From the NCBI GenBank assembly GCA_020086605.1, contig JACBWW010000007.1, positions 21,756,472 to 21,820,471 of the forward strand: 64,000 nucleotides of DNA, read 5' to 3'. Position 1 is the first letter of the stretch; the number at the start of each line of letters is the position of its first letter. This DNA comes from Lanius collurio (lineage: Eukaryota > Chordata > Aves > Passeriformes > Laniidae). The notes beneath the pieces are model-generated. The model was given only the letters and a program-made list of their open reading frames with translations, made no database searches and was not told where the DNA came from. Shown piece after piece: positions 22,147 to 34,351 of the stretch. Made by a program: the position numbers and the translations under genes.

Positions 22147-22760
22147 ACAAAGCTTACAGCACCTACAGCTACAGGGACACTAGGGCTGGAAAAGACATTC
22201 CAAGGGGATCATGTCAGGGCACCAATATTGCTGCCTCCACACTTTTATAATCTGGGCCACCCATGGTCATTGGGAGAAGCACCATGTTGCCTTTATGGTT
22301 ATGATTAGAGTTCAGAGAGCCAGAGAGCTCCAGGGACAATGAGGCTGAAAAAGTCAAAGGTTATGATAGCAGAGCCAATGCTGCTCCTTCCACCCTTTAT
22401 AATTTTGGCCACCCATGGGGATTGTGATCTCAGTCTCAGTCCTAAGATGTCATTACAGTTAGGGTTAGGGTGCAGAGAACCAGAGTCTACATATCCAGGG
22501 ACACTGGGTTTGGAAAAGGCATGCAAAGGGGATCATGGCAGGGCCTCGAAATAGCGCTCTTTTATATTTTGGGCTGCCCATAGTGACGGGGACATCAACA
22601 TCACTGCCAAGCTTCCTTTGTGGTTAGAGTTCACAGACCCAGAAAGCCTAAATTTCCAGGGGCAGTCTGGCTGGAAAAGGCAGCCCAAGGAGATCGCAGC
22701 AGGGTACAAACATTGCTGCCTCCAGACCTTTCTAAACTCTATCACTCATGGTCCTGGGAT
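22147..22760 (+). repeat. Four-unit imperfect tandem array, period about 152-168 bp, inside CR1
   Basis: A module containing 'ccagggacactgggctgg'-like, 'aaggggatcatggcagggc'-like, 'ttataattttggccacccatgg'-like and 'ttatggttagagttcagaga'-like parts occurs four times. The 'ccatgg' anchor falls at 22261, 22413, 22578 (ccatag) and 22746 (tcatgg), giving spacings of 152, 165 and 168 bases. Unit two includes the telomere-like dodecamer TTAGGGTTAGGG at 22459-22470. Units are considerably diverged from each other. The array occupies the position in a CR1 copy where the ORF2 C-terminus is expected. I do not recognise the unit. Confidence 0.8.
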
Positions 22761-22764
22761 AAGG

Positions 22765-23166
22765 GCAAGGCATATGAGGAGTGACTGAGGTCCCATGGCT
22801 TGTCCAGCCTGAAGAAGAGGAGACTGAGGAGACCTTATTGTGGTCCACAGCTTCCTCGTGAGGGAAGCAGAGAAGACACTTATCACTCTGGTGACAAATG
22901 ATAGGATCTGGGTAAATGACATGAGACTGTATCAGGAGAGATATTAGGAAAAGTTTTGTCACTCAAAAGGGTGATTGACCACTGATCAGGTTCCCCAGGG
23001 AAGTGGTTACAGCACCTAGCCTGACAGTTCAGGAAGTGCTTGGACAATACTCTCAGGTACATGGTGTGATTTTGGGACTGTCATATGTCGGGCCAGGATC
23101 TGATGATTTAATGATCAGTGTGGGTCCCCTCCACCTCAGGATTTTCCATGATATTAAATTCTATGA
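22765..23166 (+). mobile_element. CR1 LINE 3' end
   Basis: Sense CR1 sequence resumes with 'agcctgaagaagaggagact', then 'caggttccccagggaagtgg', then 'tgtgggtcccctccacctca', and ends at the terminal 'aaattctatgat'. It is the 3' continuation of the RT remnant at 21200-21960. The substitution level is high. Confidence 0.9.
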
Positions 23167-23789
23167 TAACAGAGAAATATAATTGTGAGCATCTCTCACT
23201 GTGTACATTTCACAATAAATTTAAATATTTTCACCTTGATTCTCAAGGATTTGGAAAAGTATTTTGAAATAGAATTTAATTTAAGGCTACTGATTGCTGC
23301 TGCGAGTAATAAACAACATGGTTCCTAAACTCCTACTACAATGGTGTAGAGATATACTTTGTTATGGATCCATAACAATTAAAGGGTCTTTAAAAGATCC
23401 TGCAGTCTCTTCCTATACTGAGAGGCACATGAATTAAAAATAAAGCTTTCTTGACAGGTATTTGACAAAACTGTTAAGTTTCTCTCTTTGACAATGTCCT
23501 TAAACCATTCATTCTGATATTGCATTAGTGTTTTCCTTTAGGTGAACCTTGGTCTCCTTTGCTTCAATTTAAGAGCACTACTTTTCCTATCTGGAATCCT
23601 ATGAGATGGATTTGACCTAAAAGTGCAATAAATAATTTGAAAAAGCCTCACACTTGTAGGAAGCAACAGAAAGCACAGATTAGAAAAAAAGGAACCAAAA
23701 CATTTCTATTCTCATAACACTCTAAACAGTAAAGACCTCATATAGGATGTAATTTACAGTCTCTGTTACCTACATTAATGAACTTAAAG
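23167..23789. other. AT-rich spacer between two sense CR1 copies
   Basis: Nothing beyond chance open frames is seen. The plus strand is A/T-rich with no recognised repeat or gene. Confidence 0.55.
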
Positions 23790-24385
23790 TGAAACAGGTT
23801 CAGAGGAATGTCAAAATAATTACAGTAATGAAAAACCAGGCTTATGAAAAGAGGTTAAAGGACTTGACTTGTTTATATAAGGAGTCATTTAATTTTGTTA
23901 AGCTAAATAGTTGGGGCTTTGGAAGATGTGAAAAAGAACTAATTAAATTGGAAGATAATGCTGGTGAAAAGCAAACAGCTACAAATAGATCATGAATATA
24001 ATTCCAAGATAGAATAAGAAAAAAAACATTTACAGTCGTGAAGTAAATTTTCAGATAAGCCTATATACTGTACTGTAGGAACAAATAATTTAACTGCTCT
24101 AAGATAGTTTTGATAAAATATTATCTGGGCTCCATCAAAAGAGGGGTAGGTTTCTGTTAAATATTAGGAAGAAATTCTTCATTGTGAGGCTGGTGAGGCA
24201 CTGTAACATGTTACCCAGAGGTGTTGCAGATGCCCTATCTCTGGAAGTATTCAAGCCCAGGCTGGATGGAGTTTTGGGCAACCTGGTCTCTTGGAAATTG
24301 TCCCTGCTCATTGCAACAGGGTTGGACTAGATAACCTTTAGGGTCCTTTCTAATACATATTATCCTCTAATTCTATGAAAATTCA
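23790..24385 (+). mobile_element. CR1 LINE 3' region, older copy
   Basis: The first part (about 23790-23890) resembles the CR1 ORF2 end with 'gcttatgaaaagaggttaaa' followed by 'ggacttgacttgtttatata'. The second part (about 24140-24385) is clear CR1 3' UTR: 'aatattaggaagaaattctt', 'gaggcactgtaacatgttac', 'ggttggactagataaccttt', ending 'ctaattctatgaaaattc'. The middle is too diverged to align by eye. Confidence 0.85.
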
Positions 24386-24875
24386 TGAAGGAGATTCTGA
24401 TGATGTTCAGATAAGCATCTTTAATATAAAATTTGAATGTAGTCACAAGAAATATTTTTGTCTTAATGATTACACATGTTTTCATTCAGTCATTTTGTGT
24501 CACTTCCTTGTTTCAAGGACTCCATAAAAAATAGATGAAGGTTTTTGCAGATTCATTTCTGGGGTACATTTTGCCTTAATGACCAAGTGTAATAATTCAG
24601 TGTTACTGCCACTTCATTGATATTCCAAAGTTTCTCCATTTCTTTGCAGTATCTCTTGCTTATAACTATATAACCCCAAATATGAAGTTGAATCAAGAAA
24701 AATCCTTCCCTCCCCCAAGAAGAACTACAAGGCTGCTTGAAGTTATTGAGATCTTATTCAGCACTCAGCTGGATCCACTTGGGGGTTTTTGTCATGCCAT
24801 GTGGCTGAAGATTTTTAGGAACTGGACCAGGGGCTGACTAAGGCTCCAGGGACAGGGTGTGGAGCAGTGCACTGT
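24386..24875. other. Unassigned sequence between CR1 and solo LTR
   Basis: The first part is AT-rich; the last ~150 bases before the LTR are GC-richer. No gene or repeat was recognised. Confidence 0.5.
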
Positions 24876-24880
24876 CCCAC

Positions 24881-25516
24881 TGTCCTGGGTGGCAATGTAA
24901 AATGTACCCAAAAGTCTGTATTCTGTCACCATCTTCATAAACTGTTAAAACTGGTGGGACAGTGTTCCCCACCTCCCTCATGACTCCTCCCTGATAAGCT
25001 CATGAGGCTATCTTCTGTTGATGGGCCAGCTGTTGACACCAGGTGGGGCAGAGTCCTTTATCTCTCCTATACTATCTCCTGCTAATGGGCCATCACCGCA
25101 TGACTGATAAGACTGTATCACCCATTGTGAGATGCTCCGCCCAGAGGGAGGAACCAAGCCTTCCAGCCTGAATATAAGGGCAGATTTTGAACACCACAGG
25201 CAGCCTTTTCCACTGGATTCTCAGAGGAAGACCAGACCCTTCTACATCGCCACTGGACCTTCAGAGGAAGACGAGACCTCCTCTACAGAGCCACTGCTTA
25301 AACGGAACCATCACTTCAGGAGGACTGCAGCCACCATTTAAATTGGACTGCTGCTAACCCCCTGACTGTCAGGGGGTCAGGTTTGTACTCTGACTCTGTC
25401 AGTGGGTTGTGGGTTTTGGGGTTTTTTTTTGTACTATTACATTTATTTTATTTCTTTCTTATTAAATTGTATTTCTGACTTGAAGTCCCTCACTAGTTTG
25501 CTTTAAAACCAGTACA
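24881..25516 (+). mobile_element. Complete solo LTR with perfect 5-bp target duplication (ERVL-like)
   Basis: The element begins TGTCCTGGGT at 24881 and ends CAGTACA at 25516. It is flanked by identical pentamers cccac at 24876-24880 and 25517-25521. A TATA box (tataag, about 25173-25178) and an ATTAAA polyadenylation signal (25461-25466) are present in sense order. R contains a direct duplication of about 40 bases (25211-25250 and 25251-25290, sharing the 'tcagaggaagac' core). The start and the 'ccccctgactgtcagg' region match a songbird LTR type known to me. A 5-bp duplication points to an ERVL-type integrase. No internal genes remain. Confidence 0.88.
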
Positions 25517-25521
25517 CCCAC

Positions 25522-27499
25522 CTTCACAGAACTCACACATGCACTCCCCCCCCCAGTTTTTTCAAGCCATTCAGTCATTGCTTGGGTCTCCTACATTTGT
25601 GTATGTGACATTCTTCAATACTGAAATTGCCTGATGTAAGGAAAATAAATGAATTGTTAATATATAATCACTTCATTCAAAATATCTGATTTCTAGTGAT
25701 TAATCATTATTCTAATTATTAATTATGATTTTAAGAAAAAAATCATAAATATGTTTGTCTGCTTCAAGGGCTAAATACAAGTAAAAGGAACTAAACTTTC
25801 AGCAGTACATTTTCAATAACTGCAGTATTACCTAGCTAGTCCACTTTTTTAATGGATTTTTTTTAACAACACACAATTGCTAACTATAGGTAACCCTGTG
25901 AGATGTTAACAAAAAAAAATACCCCAATTTACACTTTTGTGAGAGATTGAAAAAATTGTATTTGAAAAATCTGTTTTGAGGATATACCTGCCTGGTGAGA
26001 TTTAGTATACTGATAAATAGATAGATAGATTTGTTTGTTTGCTTATTTTTAAGAAGCCTAGTTGAGAACAAAACTGAATTATTCTTTCAAGCATCATAGA
26101 AAATTTAATATATAAGTGCTTAGAAATTAGTATTTTCGATTTTATAATGACAGTTTTGCACTGATCAAATTTGTAACATTATTTGTTTAGAAATATGAAC
26201 ACCTAGTTAGTTAATTTGTGAGGCAGAAATTTTAGTACCTAAGCAGAAAACATAAAGGTTTTAGTTCTGCTATTTAACTAGTAAACAGCTCACAACCTTG
26301 TCACATAAAAGCCCATGTTATCTCAAAATATGCCACCAGAAACTGATATTTTATCATTGAATTCTGTTTTCATTAAGAACTGCAAATAACATCATGTAGA
26401 CCCGAGTCTTCACTGATGACCTGATAAAATGGGTAGTACCTACCAGTTCTCTCAACTGCCTTTTGTTAGCTGTGAATGAGACTGAAATTGCCCTGGATTT
26501 TTAAAACTTTTTTCCCCATCAGAAAGAAATTGTTTCTCATGCCCTGTGAACTAACACAATGAATTTTTTTTTTTTACTGTGTAATTGAAATGAATACTTT
26601 TGAGAACTGGTATTAATGCTGCTTCCTTTGTAGGAAGTTGATTACAAACATCGTTAAATGCTCATGTTATCAGAATTACTCTGAGAGAGTTTTAAAACTT
26701 CACTGCTGCACACCTGAAGTAGTTCTGTAGCCTTCAATATCTTCTTTTATCATCTATGTTACTATTAGAAATCTGCACACAGATCTATGTCCTCATCACT
26801 CCCATGGCATTACTTATTCACTCACATTCAGAAAGAAATATTCAATTATATCACTGCATATTTTAATATAGCTCTTTACTGTCTCTTTTCAGACAGCAGT
26901 ACTGCATTTAGTTCTTTTTTATTCTGTGCAGTATGCCAACATCTACAGGTATTTCTGCAGGACTTTTTGTCCATATAACTGCTAAAGGAGTTAAATAGGT
27001 TGAAATCCTGAAGAAATAGATTCATAGCTATTGTAGCACTACCCAAGAGAGTCACAGTCCCTACCCACTTCCTACCCACAAATCATGTAGTAAGCGTAAT
27101 GAATAAAATATTTAAATGACACCAGCCTCCACATCCTCTTTTCATCCAGGAAGAACAGCATTTGAACCTGGGGGAGGAAGATGCATATGAAAGACAGGAA
27201 CTAGGCATATTTTACTTTCTTTTTCATTGCTCTTTAAAAAAAGTTTCATAGCAAAATAATTTTGTTCAGCAGACAATATCTGTGATACTGAGGTATGTCC
27301 ATTAGTATTACATTTTCCAAAGCATTAACTCATAGCAGTCATCAAGGAGTCTTTGTACTGGCACAAGGGATCAGGGAAGAGAAGTGTGAGAGCAGAGTGA
27401 AACACAGGGACAAAAAAAAAAAAAAAAAGAAATTTATTTTAAAAAGTCATAGAAACCAAAAGATATATGACTACAAATAACAGATTTTTCTTATTCAGA
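25522..27499. other. AT-rich DNA, no gene seen
   Basis: No exon or transposon recognised. There is a short (ATAG)n run near 26017-26029 followed by tttg repeats. Frames of up to 67 codons look random. Confidence 0.55.
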
Positions 27500-27585
27500 A
27501 ATCATAAAATCATAGAATGTTTGGAAGGGACCTTAAACATTATTTATTTCCAGCCCTCCTGCCATGTGCAGAGATGCCAAATCTT
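27500..27585 (-). mobile_element. Short CR1 LINE 3'-end fragment
   Basis: The plus strand reads 'atcataaaatcatagaatg', then 'tttggaagggaccttaaac' and a 'ccctcctgccatgtgcagag' segment, the reverse complement of the CR1 3' terminus. Only about 85 bases are recognisable. Confidence 0.85.
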
Positions 27586-30500
27586 AGAATTAACATAGTT
27601 ATTTTGTTCTGCTGCAAAATAAGCCCAACTCCTAATGAAGGACCAGTTGGTTCTGCACATGTCAGGCAAAACTCATTTCTATCACAGGTTAAATTTTGTT
27701 ACTGATTGAATTTAGTATAGTCAGAGGTTTATACCAATACAATATATTACCAGAGCATGACTGAGAACAGTGTGATTATAGGCAAATTACAATACAACCA
27801 AACAGAAATAAATTAATCTCCTAACTGTAGAGAAATAATACTTTTCATGTATTAACATGTATGATATCCTTTATTATGAAGGGAAGATATAATAATTTAT
27901 GACTTCTTGGACACAGATGACTGAATCTTAAAAAAGATAAATAAAACAACTTTCAAGGTGCCAATAAGAATTATATTTCAAGGTAAGCTTAACTAGACAT
28001 ATCTATAATAGTTACTAGAAGGATAAGCACCTAATGAAAGAGACACTTACATGAAAGTGATGGATGACTCTCACGAGGGAAGAATCAGAGGATAGATTAT
28101 TAGGCATTATGAAAAATTAATTCCTAATCATTAATCTTTCCAGCGAGGCAAGTTGTGTATTTTCTGTTTAGAGGAAGTAAGAAAAGCAAACCTACCTTTG
28201 AATATAACTATTTTCAGGGTAGCACAGGAAAAGAAAACAAGCCAAAAAGAGCCTCATTTTAACAAAAATTAGTCATCAAAAATAAGCCAAATGTCAAAAG
28301 CAGGACTTAGACTCACAGAATCATAAAAATTCTTCCCCCATGAAAACTTGTAGGTCTTCCAGGATATACTGTGGTGCCAGATGTTAAAATTTATCCAAGA
28401 ATCTCTGGAGCCGAAAAAGTAATTATGCTTTATCCTTCATCTCTCCTGTTTCAGAATATCATTACCAGAGTTTAAAGAAATGTTTGTGCTGTAAATATTA
28501 CAGGTGCTACTTTAGAAAAAAAAGTTTGATTGCAGAAAAGTTTATTCAGCAATGAGAAAGCTTTGATACATACTAACAGAGGCATAAATAGTATATGAAG
28601 TAGAAAAGAAAATTAACATTTTAGTTGTGTATATGACTTGTTTGTTGATATTAACCTTACTGTTTCCTATGGTTTTAATGTTCTTCCATTACAAATCTCC
28701 CCAAAGCCTCTACCTCATAGGCATTTATATCTATGGCTAAATTCTTTGAATAATATCATCCTTTAGCAAAAGAAGATAAAAACGGGTACCACTGAACAGA
28801 TTAAGTTCTTGCACATTCATATTGTGCTCAGTTCCTGCAGGACCTTGTAAATCTCTCAAAGGTACAGTATGGTATGTGGCCCAGAGAACTTAACATGGTG
28901 CCCCTCCAGAAGCAATGTGACTTCCACCTTACAAAATTACCTATTTGCATCATGCCTCTGGAAAGCCTTTAGCTTAAGAGTAGCAAAATGACAAGTTGAT
29001 GAATTCTGATTCTCTTTATGGCAAATTAGTATGTTAGAAATACATTTTATGTCTTAAACATAGAACTTTTTTTTCAGAGTGGATATGAGGTAATAGTTGT
29101 GTACATACTCAAGTTTATGTGTTAAAACTGTCATGGGAAACTGGAAATCAGAAAACTGACCATATGGCATAAACATGAGCAATTGTTTTCAGTAACAACA
29201 ATGGAAACGTAGCAATGATTAGTGGTGATCAAGGGGGGAGTGGGGAGGATTTTTTACTGCCTTCAACATAATGAGTTGGACTTTGTACACACAAGACAGG
29301 ATGTTTTTTACCCCTCTCTTTCTACTAAGCACCTACTGAAAGATGGCCTGCAGAGCCTGGGTACAGTTCAATGACCTTTTTACTTTATTTCCATGACCTG
29401 TGGTATATGCTTTCCCATAGATAGTCAGACACAAATTAGTTTTTGAATAATTCCTGCAGATGTTAAGGATACTTTTGATCTAGGATATAATAGATGTATA
29501 CAAAATTTCAGACATGCACAATTCCTGTGCCATTAGCTTTACCATGAAAGCTTTTCTTGGTTCATTCCAGGACAGATTCTACTTAAATTCAATCTCACAG
29601 GCTATTGCTAAATATTTGGTTTACAATATACATTATTGGATTAAAAGATTCACTCGGAAGTCACTACTACTCTTCCACCCACACAATTTCATATAAATTT
29701 GCTTAAGAAAACACTTTAATCTATTTAGATTGAATCTAAAACTGTAATTCAAACCACATCTAATTACGCAGACAAAAAGACTTAAATAAGCTAGAGGCCC
29801 AGTGAGCACGTTGAAGTCCCAAAATTTTCTAAGGAAATTAGTTGGGCTCTAACCCAAGTGACACCAACATCCTGTCACATTCCATCCTTTACTGCTATAT
29901 TGCAATTTCATGACTTTAGCTTAATATTCAAAGTGCTTAGTTCAAAACCCACTGCGTGCTAATCAAGTATAGCCTTCCAGTGGTGGTCTGAAAGTGTTAA
30001 CATTTCCACTCTCAGAGTAGCAATGCATGAACATTAATTGCACTGAATCCTCACTTGGATAAAGACCAATAGACTTCTGTGGTAAGAAAAATGGCAGGAT
30101 TAGGTGGAAAAGACAAAAGAAAAACCATCTTACATATACTTTACTAGAAAGCAATACTACTGAGAAGTCAAAAAGAATTAATCAGGTTTGACTTCCATAA
30201 AAAGCTAAATTTTGGACCTTGTGATCTATTAAGAGGAAACAATAGTACATGAAGTTATTTCACTGATTCAGTTCTGCTTGAGATGTATAGTTTTCTGACT
30301 ACTGTAGGAAAGAAAGAAGGAAAAGACTTTCTGTAAAGGATCTACATCTTCTTTCAGTTCCTTTTTCAGTTTGTGTGTAATTTGACAAATCCCTCCAGAC
30401 AACAGAGATATATTAGATCATGGGTGAGAATAGCTCATAATCAAGACAGCTGAAGATCAACACAATGTGAATGCATATGACAAGAGCAAAAGGTATCTGT

Positions 30501-33500
30501 ATGGAGTCATTATGTCTAAGCCAGTGGAGATCTAATTAGAAGAATCTCAAAAGTTCTTTTGTCATCCAGAAGTAAATACCTATATTTTATCAGATGCATG
30601 GTTTACTAGGTATTAGTTTTAATTTGACTACAAGCTGAGCTTAGTGTGCTTTACATAGCTATGTAGTGCTACTCAGTATGTATTTAGGTATATGAGATAC
30701 TTACACATTACTAGCAGATATGAAATATGTGGGGTACCTGTATTCTTCTGAAATCTGTTTTGAGGTGAAGGTGGGATAGCTTACACCATCTGAACTGGCA
30801 CCCAAGACAATTAGAGGCCTCCATTGACTTTGATGAGATGTCTGTACTGCAGACACATGAATTGAGGTGATTGAATCTGGGTCTCAGTCCGATCCAAAAT
30901 GTAACTTTACTCTGAGACTTTTTTTGAAAAACCATACTTCCATTCATATTGTCACTCCTGTAAGTGAAATGGACTGGTTTTGGAAGCTGACCCAGCTTTT
31001 TATTCTTCTTTCTTTTCCCCCCTTCTTTTTACTGGGATAGTTTGGGCTAGCAGTGTGTGGTGTGGTCAGAATCAGGAAGACAGGACAGGACCATGGAACC
31101 TGTGAGTTTATGATCAATCAGTACAGCTGAGCTGATTCAGTTTCTTGCTGTACTTAAAAAAAAATAAGGCTGCTAGACTAACTCAAACACCTTACATAAA
31201 CTGCATCCAATCTCACAGCTGCTCTCAGATGTACTTTTTTGTCTTTCTTCATCTTTGGCTTTAGACTCCTCGCTCCCAGGCAGGAGGTTTCCAATGTTTT
31301 GCCTGTCAACGATCAGAAAAATGGTTTAATAAGTTGTGCCTATATGAACATGCATCTCTTTGTTTACCTGTGAAAAACTAACATTTTTTCCCTCCAAGTA
31401 CACAGTTCATATGTCCTTTTCTCAAATTCCTCCCATTAGTTAAACACACTTAGGCCCAATAGTAAACCTTATTTGAATTCAATTTGAAAACTTTTACAGA
31501 CATAATACAAGGCCTATGTCAGCAAAAAATTAATAGTGTTCTGCAAATCCTGATTTTTTTAAGGTTATTTGATGAAGGAAAGCTGTTTATTTCAAATATG
31601 GGCTTGTACTAAATTCCTTCTATAATTATTTTTTCATATTAACTATTTTCCCTTTCCACTAGATATCATTCTCTTTTTTCTTTATAATTTTTTTCTATTA
31701 TATTTAAAGGAACAAATACTCAACTAACATTGATCAAAATAAAATTTTAAATATCATAAGTATTACAATGAGTGTATTTATATTTTTCTGGAGTTATTTT
31801 TATCTGCAAATATTTATCAAAATTTATTGAAACTCAGTAATATGTTTAGTATTCCAATTATGCTCTCCAATATAAGTAGGACTCAAAATTTAACATCTTA
31901 CTGGAACTGTTGCATGAATTTCTATTAACACTCATAGTATTGTTTTACATTGGCTAAATTTCTCAACACCATTTCCTAATATCTAAGTAATTTAACAACA
32001 TAATGGTAAAATAACAATACACTTTTTTACAGGGATCAGTGAAATTTTCTAGGAGATGACACTTTTTTCTAAGAGATTTAGGGTTGACTACTACAACGAA
32101 ATCACTAAGAAAGAACATAGTTTTCAGAATTAAGATAACATGTCCTTAAATACATGTCTTGAATGGCAACTTTTCTAGTGAGATCTACTATACCAGAGCT
32201 GACACTTGGTAAATGTGAGACCTAGGAAGAAGCAAAACAATTTTAATGATATCAGAAATTCTAAATCAGCTAGGAAGATCAACAAAAAGAGGTGAAAGAT
32301 GTCTTGGATGGGTGAGAGACTTTAAATACAACTACAGCTCAAGAACACTAAATTAAAAACTGTTAGAGAAACCATCTAACTTCTGCACCACTACTTGTTC
32401 TGAGAAAAGAGAAACAATGCCATACTTCTGTCTCTCCATTTTTTTTTCCTTAAACTGGAAGAATTAGTGTGTCTTGCAAAGTATTTTTTCAATGTCTATA
32501 GCACCACCACCTTTGCCTTTCTTTGAGAGTGTAGGCATTATTGACATGTAAGCAACAATGCAACTGGAACTTTAGTATGGATGTTTTATATTTAATGTAA
32601 CTTTTATATTTAGTATTATATATACTATTTTCTCTTACCAAAAAAAAAAAAAAAAGTGCTTGTTGATGTCCAAATTTTTCAAAGACAGGAAAGAGCAGGA
32701 AAAAACTAGTTCAAAGGAAATGTGATTTATAAATTAATGGTTTATTATTTGTTTCACTTTTGTTAGCCATCATCTCAATAATTCTCTGCATATGCCCAAT
32801 GTTCCTCTAAAATACTTACAGCACATTGAAGAAAAGGTCACAGTAGGAAATCTGAAGTATATGAGGAAAAGTTATGTTTGAAACCTGGCTTCACAATGAA
32901 CTATAGTAGGTGGGTGATGTTTATGGTAGTACAAGGATAATTAATTTTTTAGTTATCAATATTTGTTATAGCTGAGAAATCTTCTCATTGCATTTCTTTT
33001 TCAGGTGCTTATAACTTTGTGAAATAAAAGCTCTGGGATAAGATAAAAGCTCTGTCCTTGATTCTTGTTCCTTTTCAATTCCTTCATTTTATTGATAATA
33101 ATTAACAGTACATTGAACCATCAGTAAGTTGCATATGCCTTACAGTGTTTTTAGTATCTTTTTCTAGTTTTTACTAGATTTCTGCAGTTACACGTTATGG
33201 GCAGCACTGAGCATCACCTATTAAAATGCAGTAAGTCCATTTAGGTGTGTCACAGTGTCAGCTAACATACCGATTGACCCTATCTCAGCCGTGCCACTTT
33301 TATGTGCACTTAGTACCAACAGTTAGTCACTAGGGGTCCTATTACCACGTATTACTCACTGTTTCAGCAAACAGTTGCTCAAACATAAGCATCTAGATCT
33401 GTCTTATTCATCTGATCCTGCCTGGCCCCCACCTGCTGCTCCAGACAGACATAGGTTTCTATAAATGCTGTGTCACATTAGCTATGCAGATGTCTCGACC

Positions 33501-33549
33501 CGCCTGCGTATGGTGTTCTGATTCATGTACTCCACATCTAGTCGGCCAA
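27586..33549. other. AT-rich DNA, no gene or assigned repeat
   Basis: Six kilobases without a recognised element. A doubtful CR1-like trace (cacagaatcataaaaattc) occurs at about 28314. A minus-strand frame at 30711-30947 is unrecognised. The stretch at 33200-33540 is GC-richer and immediately precedes a CR1 fragment; it may be part of a repeat I do not know. Confidence 0.5.
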
Positions 33550-33870
33550 ACAACTTCCAGGCTGAACAAGCCAGGCTCTCCCAGCTTCTCAGCCTTTCCT
33601 CATGAGGCACCTGCTCCAGCCCTTGATGGCCCTCCTCTGAGCTCACTCCAGTTTATAGATGTCTTTCCCGTATTGGGAAGGACAAAACTGGGCACCTGAT
33701 TCTGCAGATTTTCTTTGTTTATTAGAGGAAGTAATCACTTCCTTCTTATAACAGTGTGCTATTAGACTTCATTCTTGAGGGGATGCAGTGTTCACTTATG
33801 GTCAATTTGCTGTTCTCTAGGACACCCAGGCAGTTTTCAGTAAGCCTGCTCCCAAGTTTGTCAGTCCCCA
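33550..33870 (-). mobile_element. CR1 LINE internal fragment
   Basis: The plus strand matches reverse-complement CR1 ORF2 C-terminal sequence in two blocks. One is at 33550-33700 (ttccaggctgaacaagcc, cttctcagcctttcctcatg, gccctcctctgagctcactc). The other is at about 33785-33865 (gtcaatttgctgttctctag, gacacccaggcagttttcag). The connecting sequence is poorly matched. The CR1 3' terminus is absent. Confidence 0.7.
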
Positions 33871-33889
33871 GACACATTTCTGGGGCCTT

Positions 33890-34351
33890 CCATCAGAGCA
33901 CTGTGCATGGTTCACAGTGCTGCAACAGTGTAAAACTGCCCCACCTGGGCATTCCCACCTGAACCTTTGTGGACTTCCCACACTCTGATGGATCAAGACA
34001 GCAACTATCAGTTCTACAAACAGCCACTGAGATTTCAGCAATCAGATCTCCTCACTGGATTCACAGGTGGTGATATCTTTCTAATCTTATCCTTCCTTAC
34101 ACTTTCTTTCTTTATACATTTCCTTAAGTTTCATGTTTACATTTTAATGTTCGATATTTCTATAGACAGTAACCATACCTGGTACATATCTCCTTTCTGT
34201 TGCAACCAAATTGGTCTGAAATAAACCTTCCATACATATATATATATTTATAAACACCAGCCATTTAGGGTCACTTCACTCTAATCCAGCCACAGGGTTC
34301 TATCTTTAGCAAGAACCTCAGTTATCCTGCCCATGGGGGCGGGTCATAACA
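33890..34351 (+). mobile_element. Probable LTR fragment, 3' part
   Basis: The block has a T-rich stretch, an 'aaataaac' polyadenylation-like signal at about 34220 and a terminal 'gggggcgggtcataaca' reminiscent of retroviral U5 ends, finishing in CA at 34351. The 5' limit against the CR1 fragment is not defined and no TG start or target duplication was found. The call rests on overall architecture, not on a family I can name. Confidence 0.4.

Noticed and set aside
22459..22470. TTAGGGTTAGGG read as an interstitial telomere
   Set aside because: Only two units, present in one of four units of a tandem array. It is explained by the array and is not a telomere fusion remnant.
28314..28390. A CR1-like 'cacagaatcataaaaattc' start
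   Set aside because: Following sequence does not match CR1; the short match alone is not enough.
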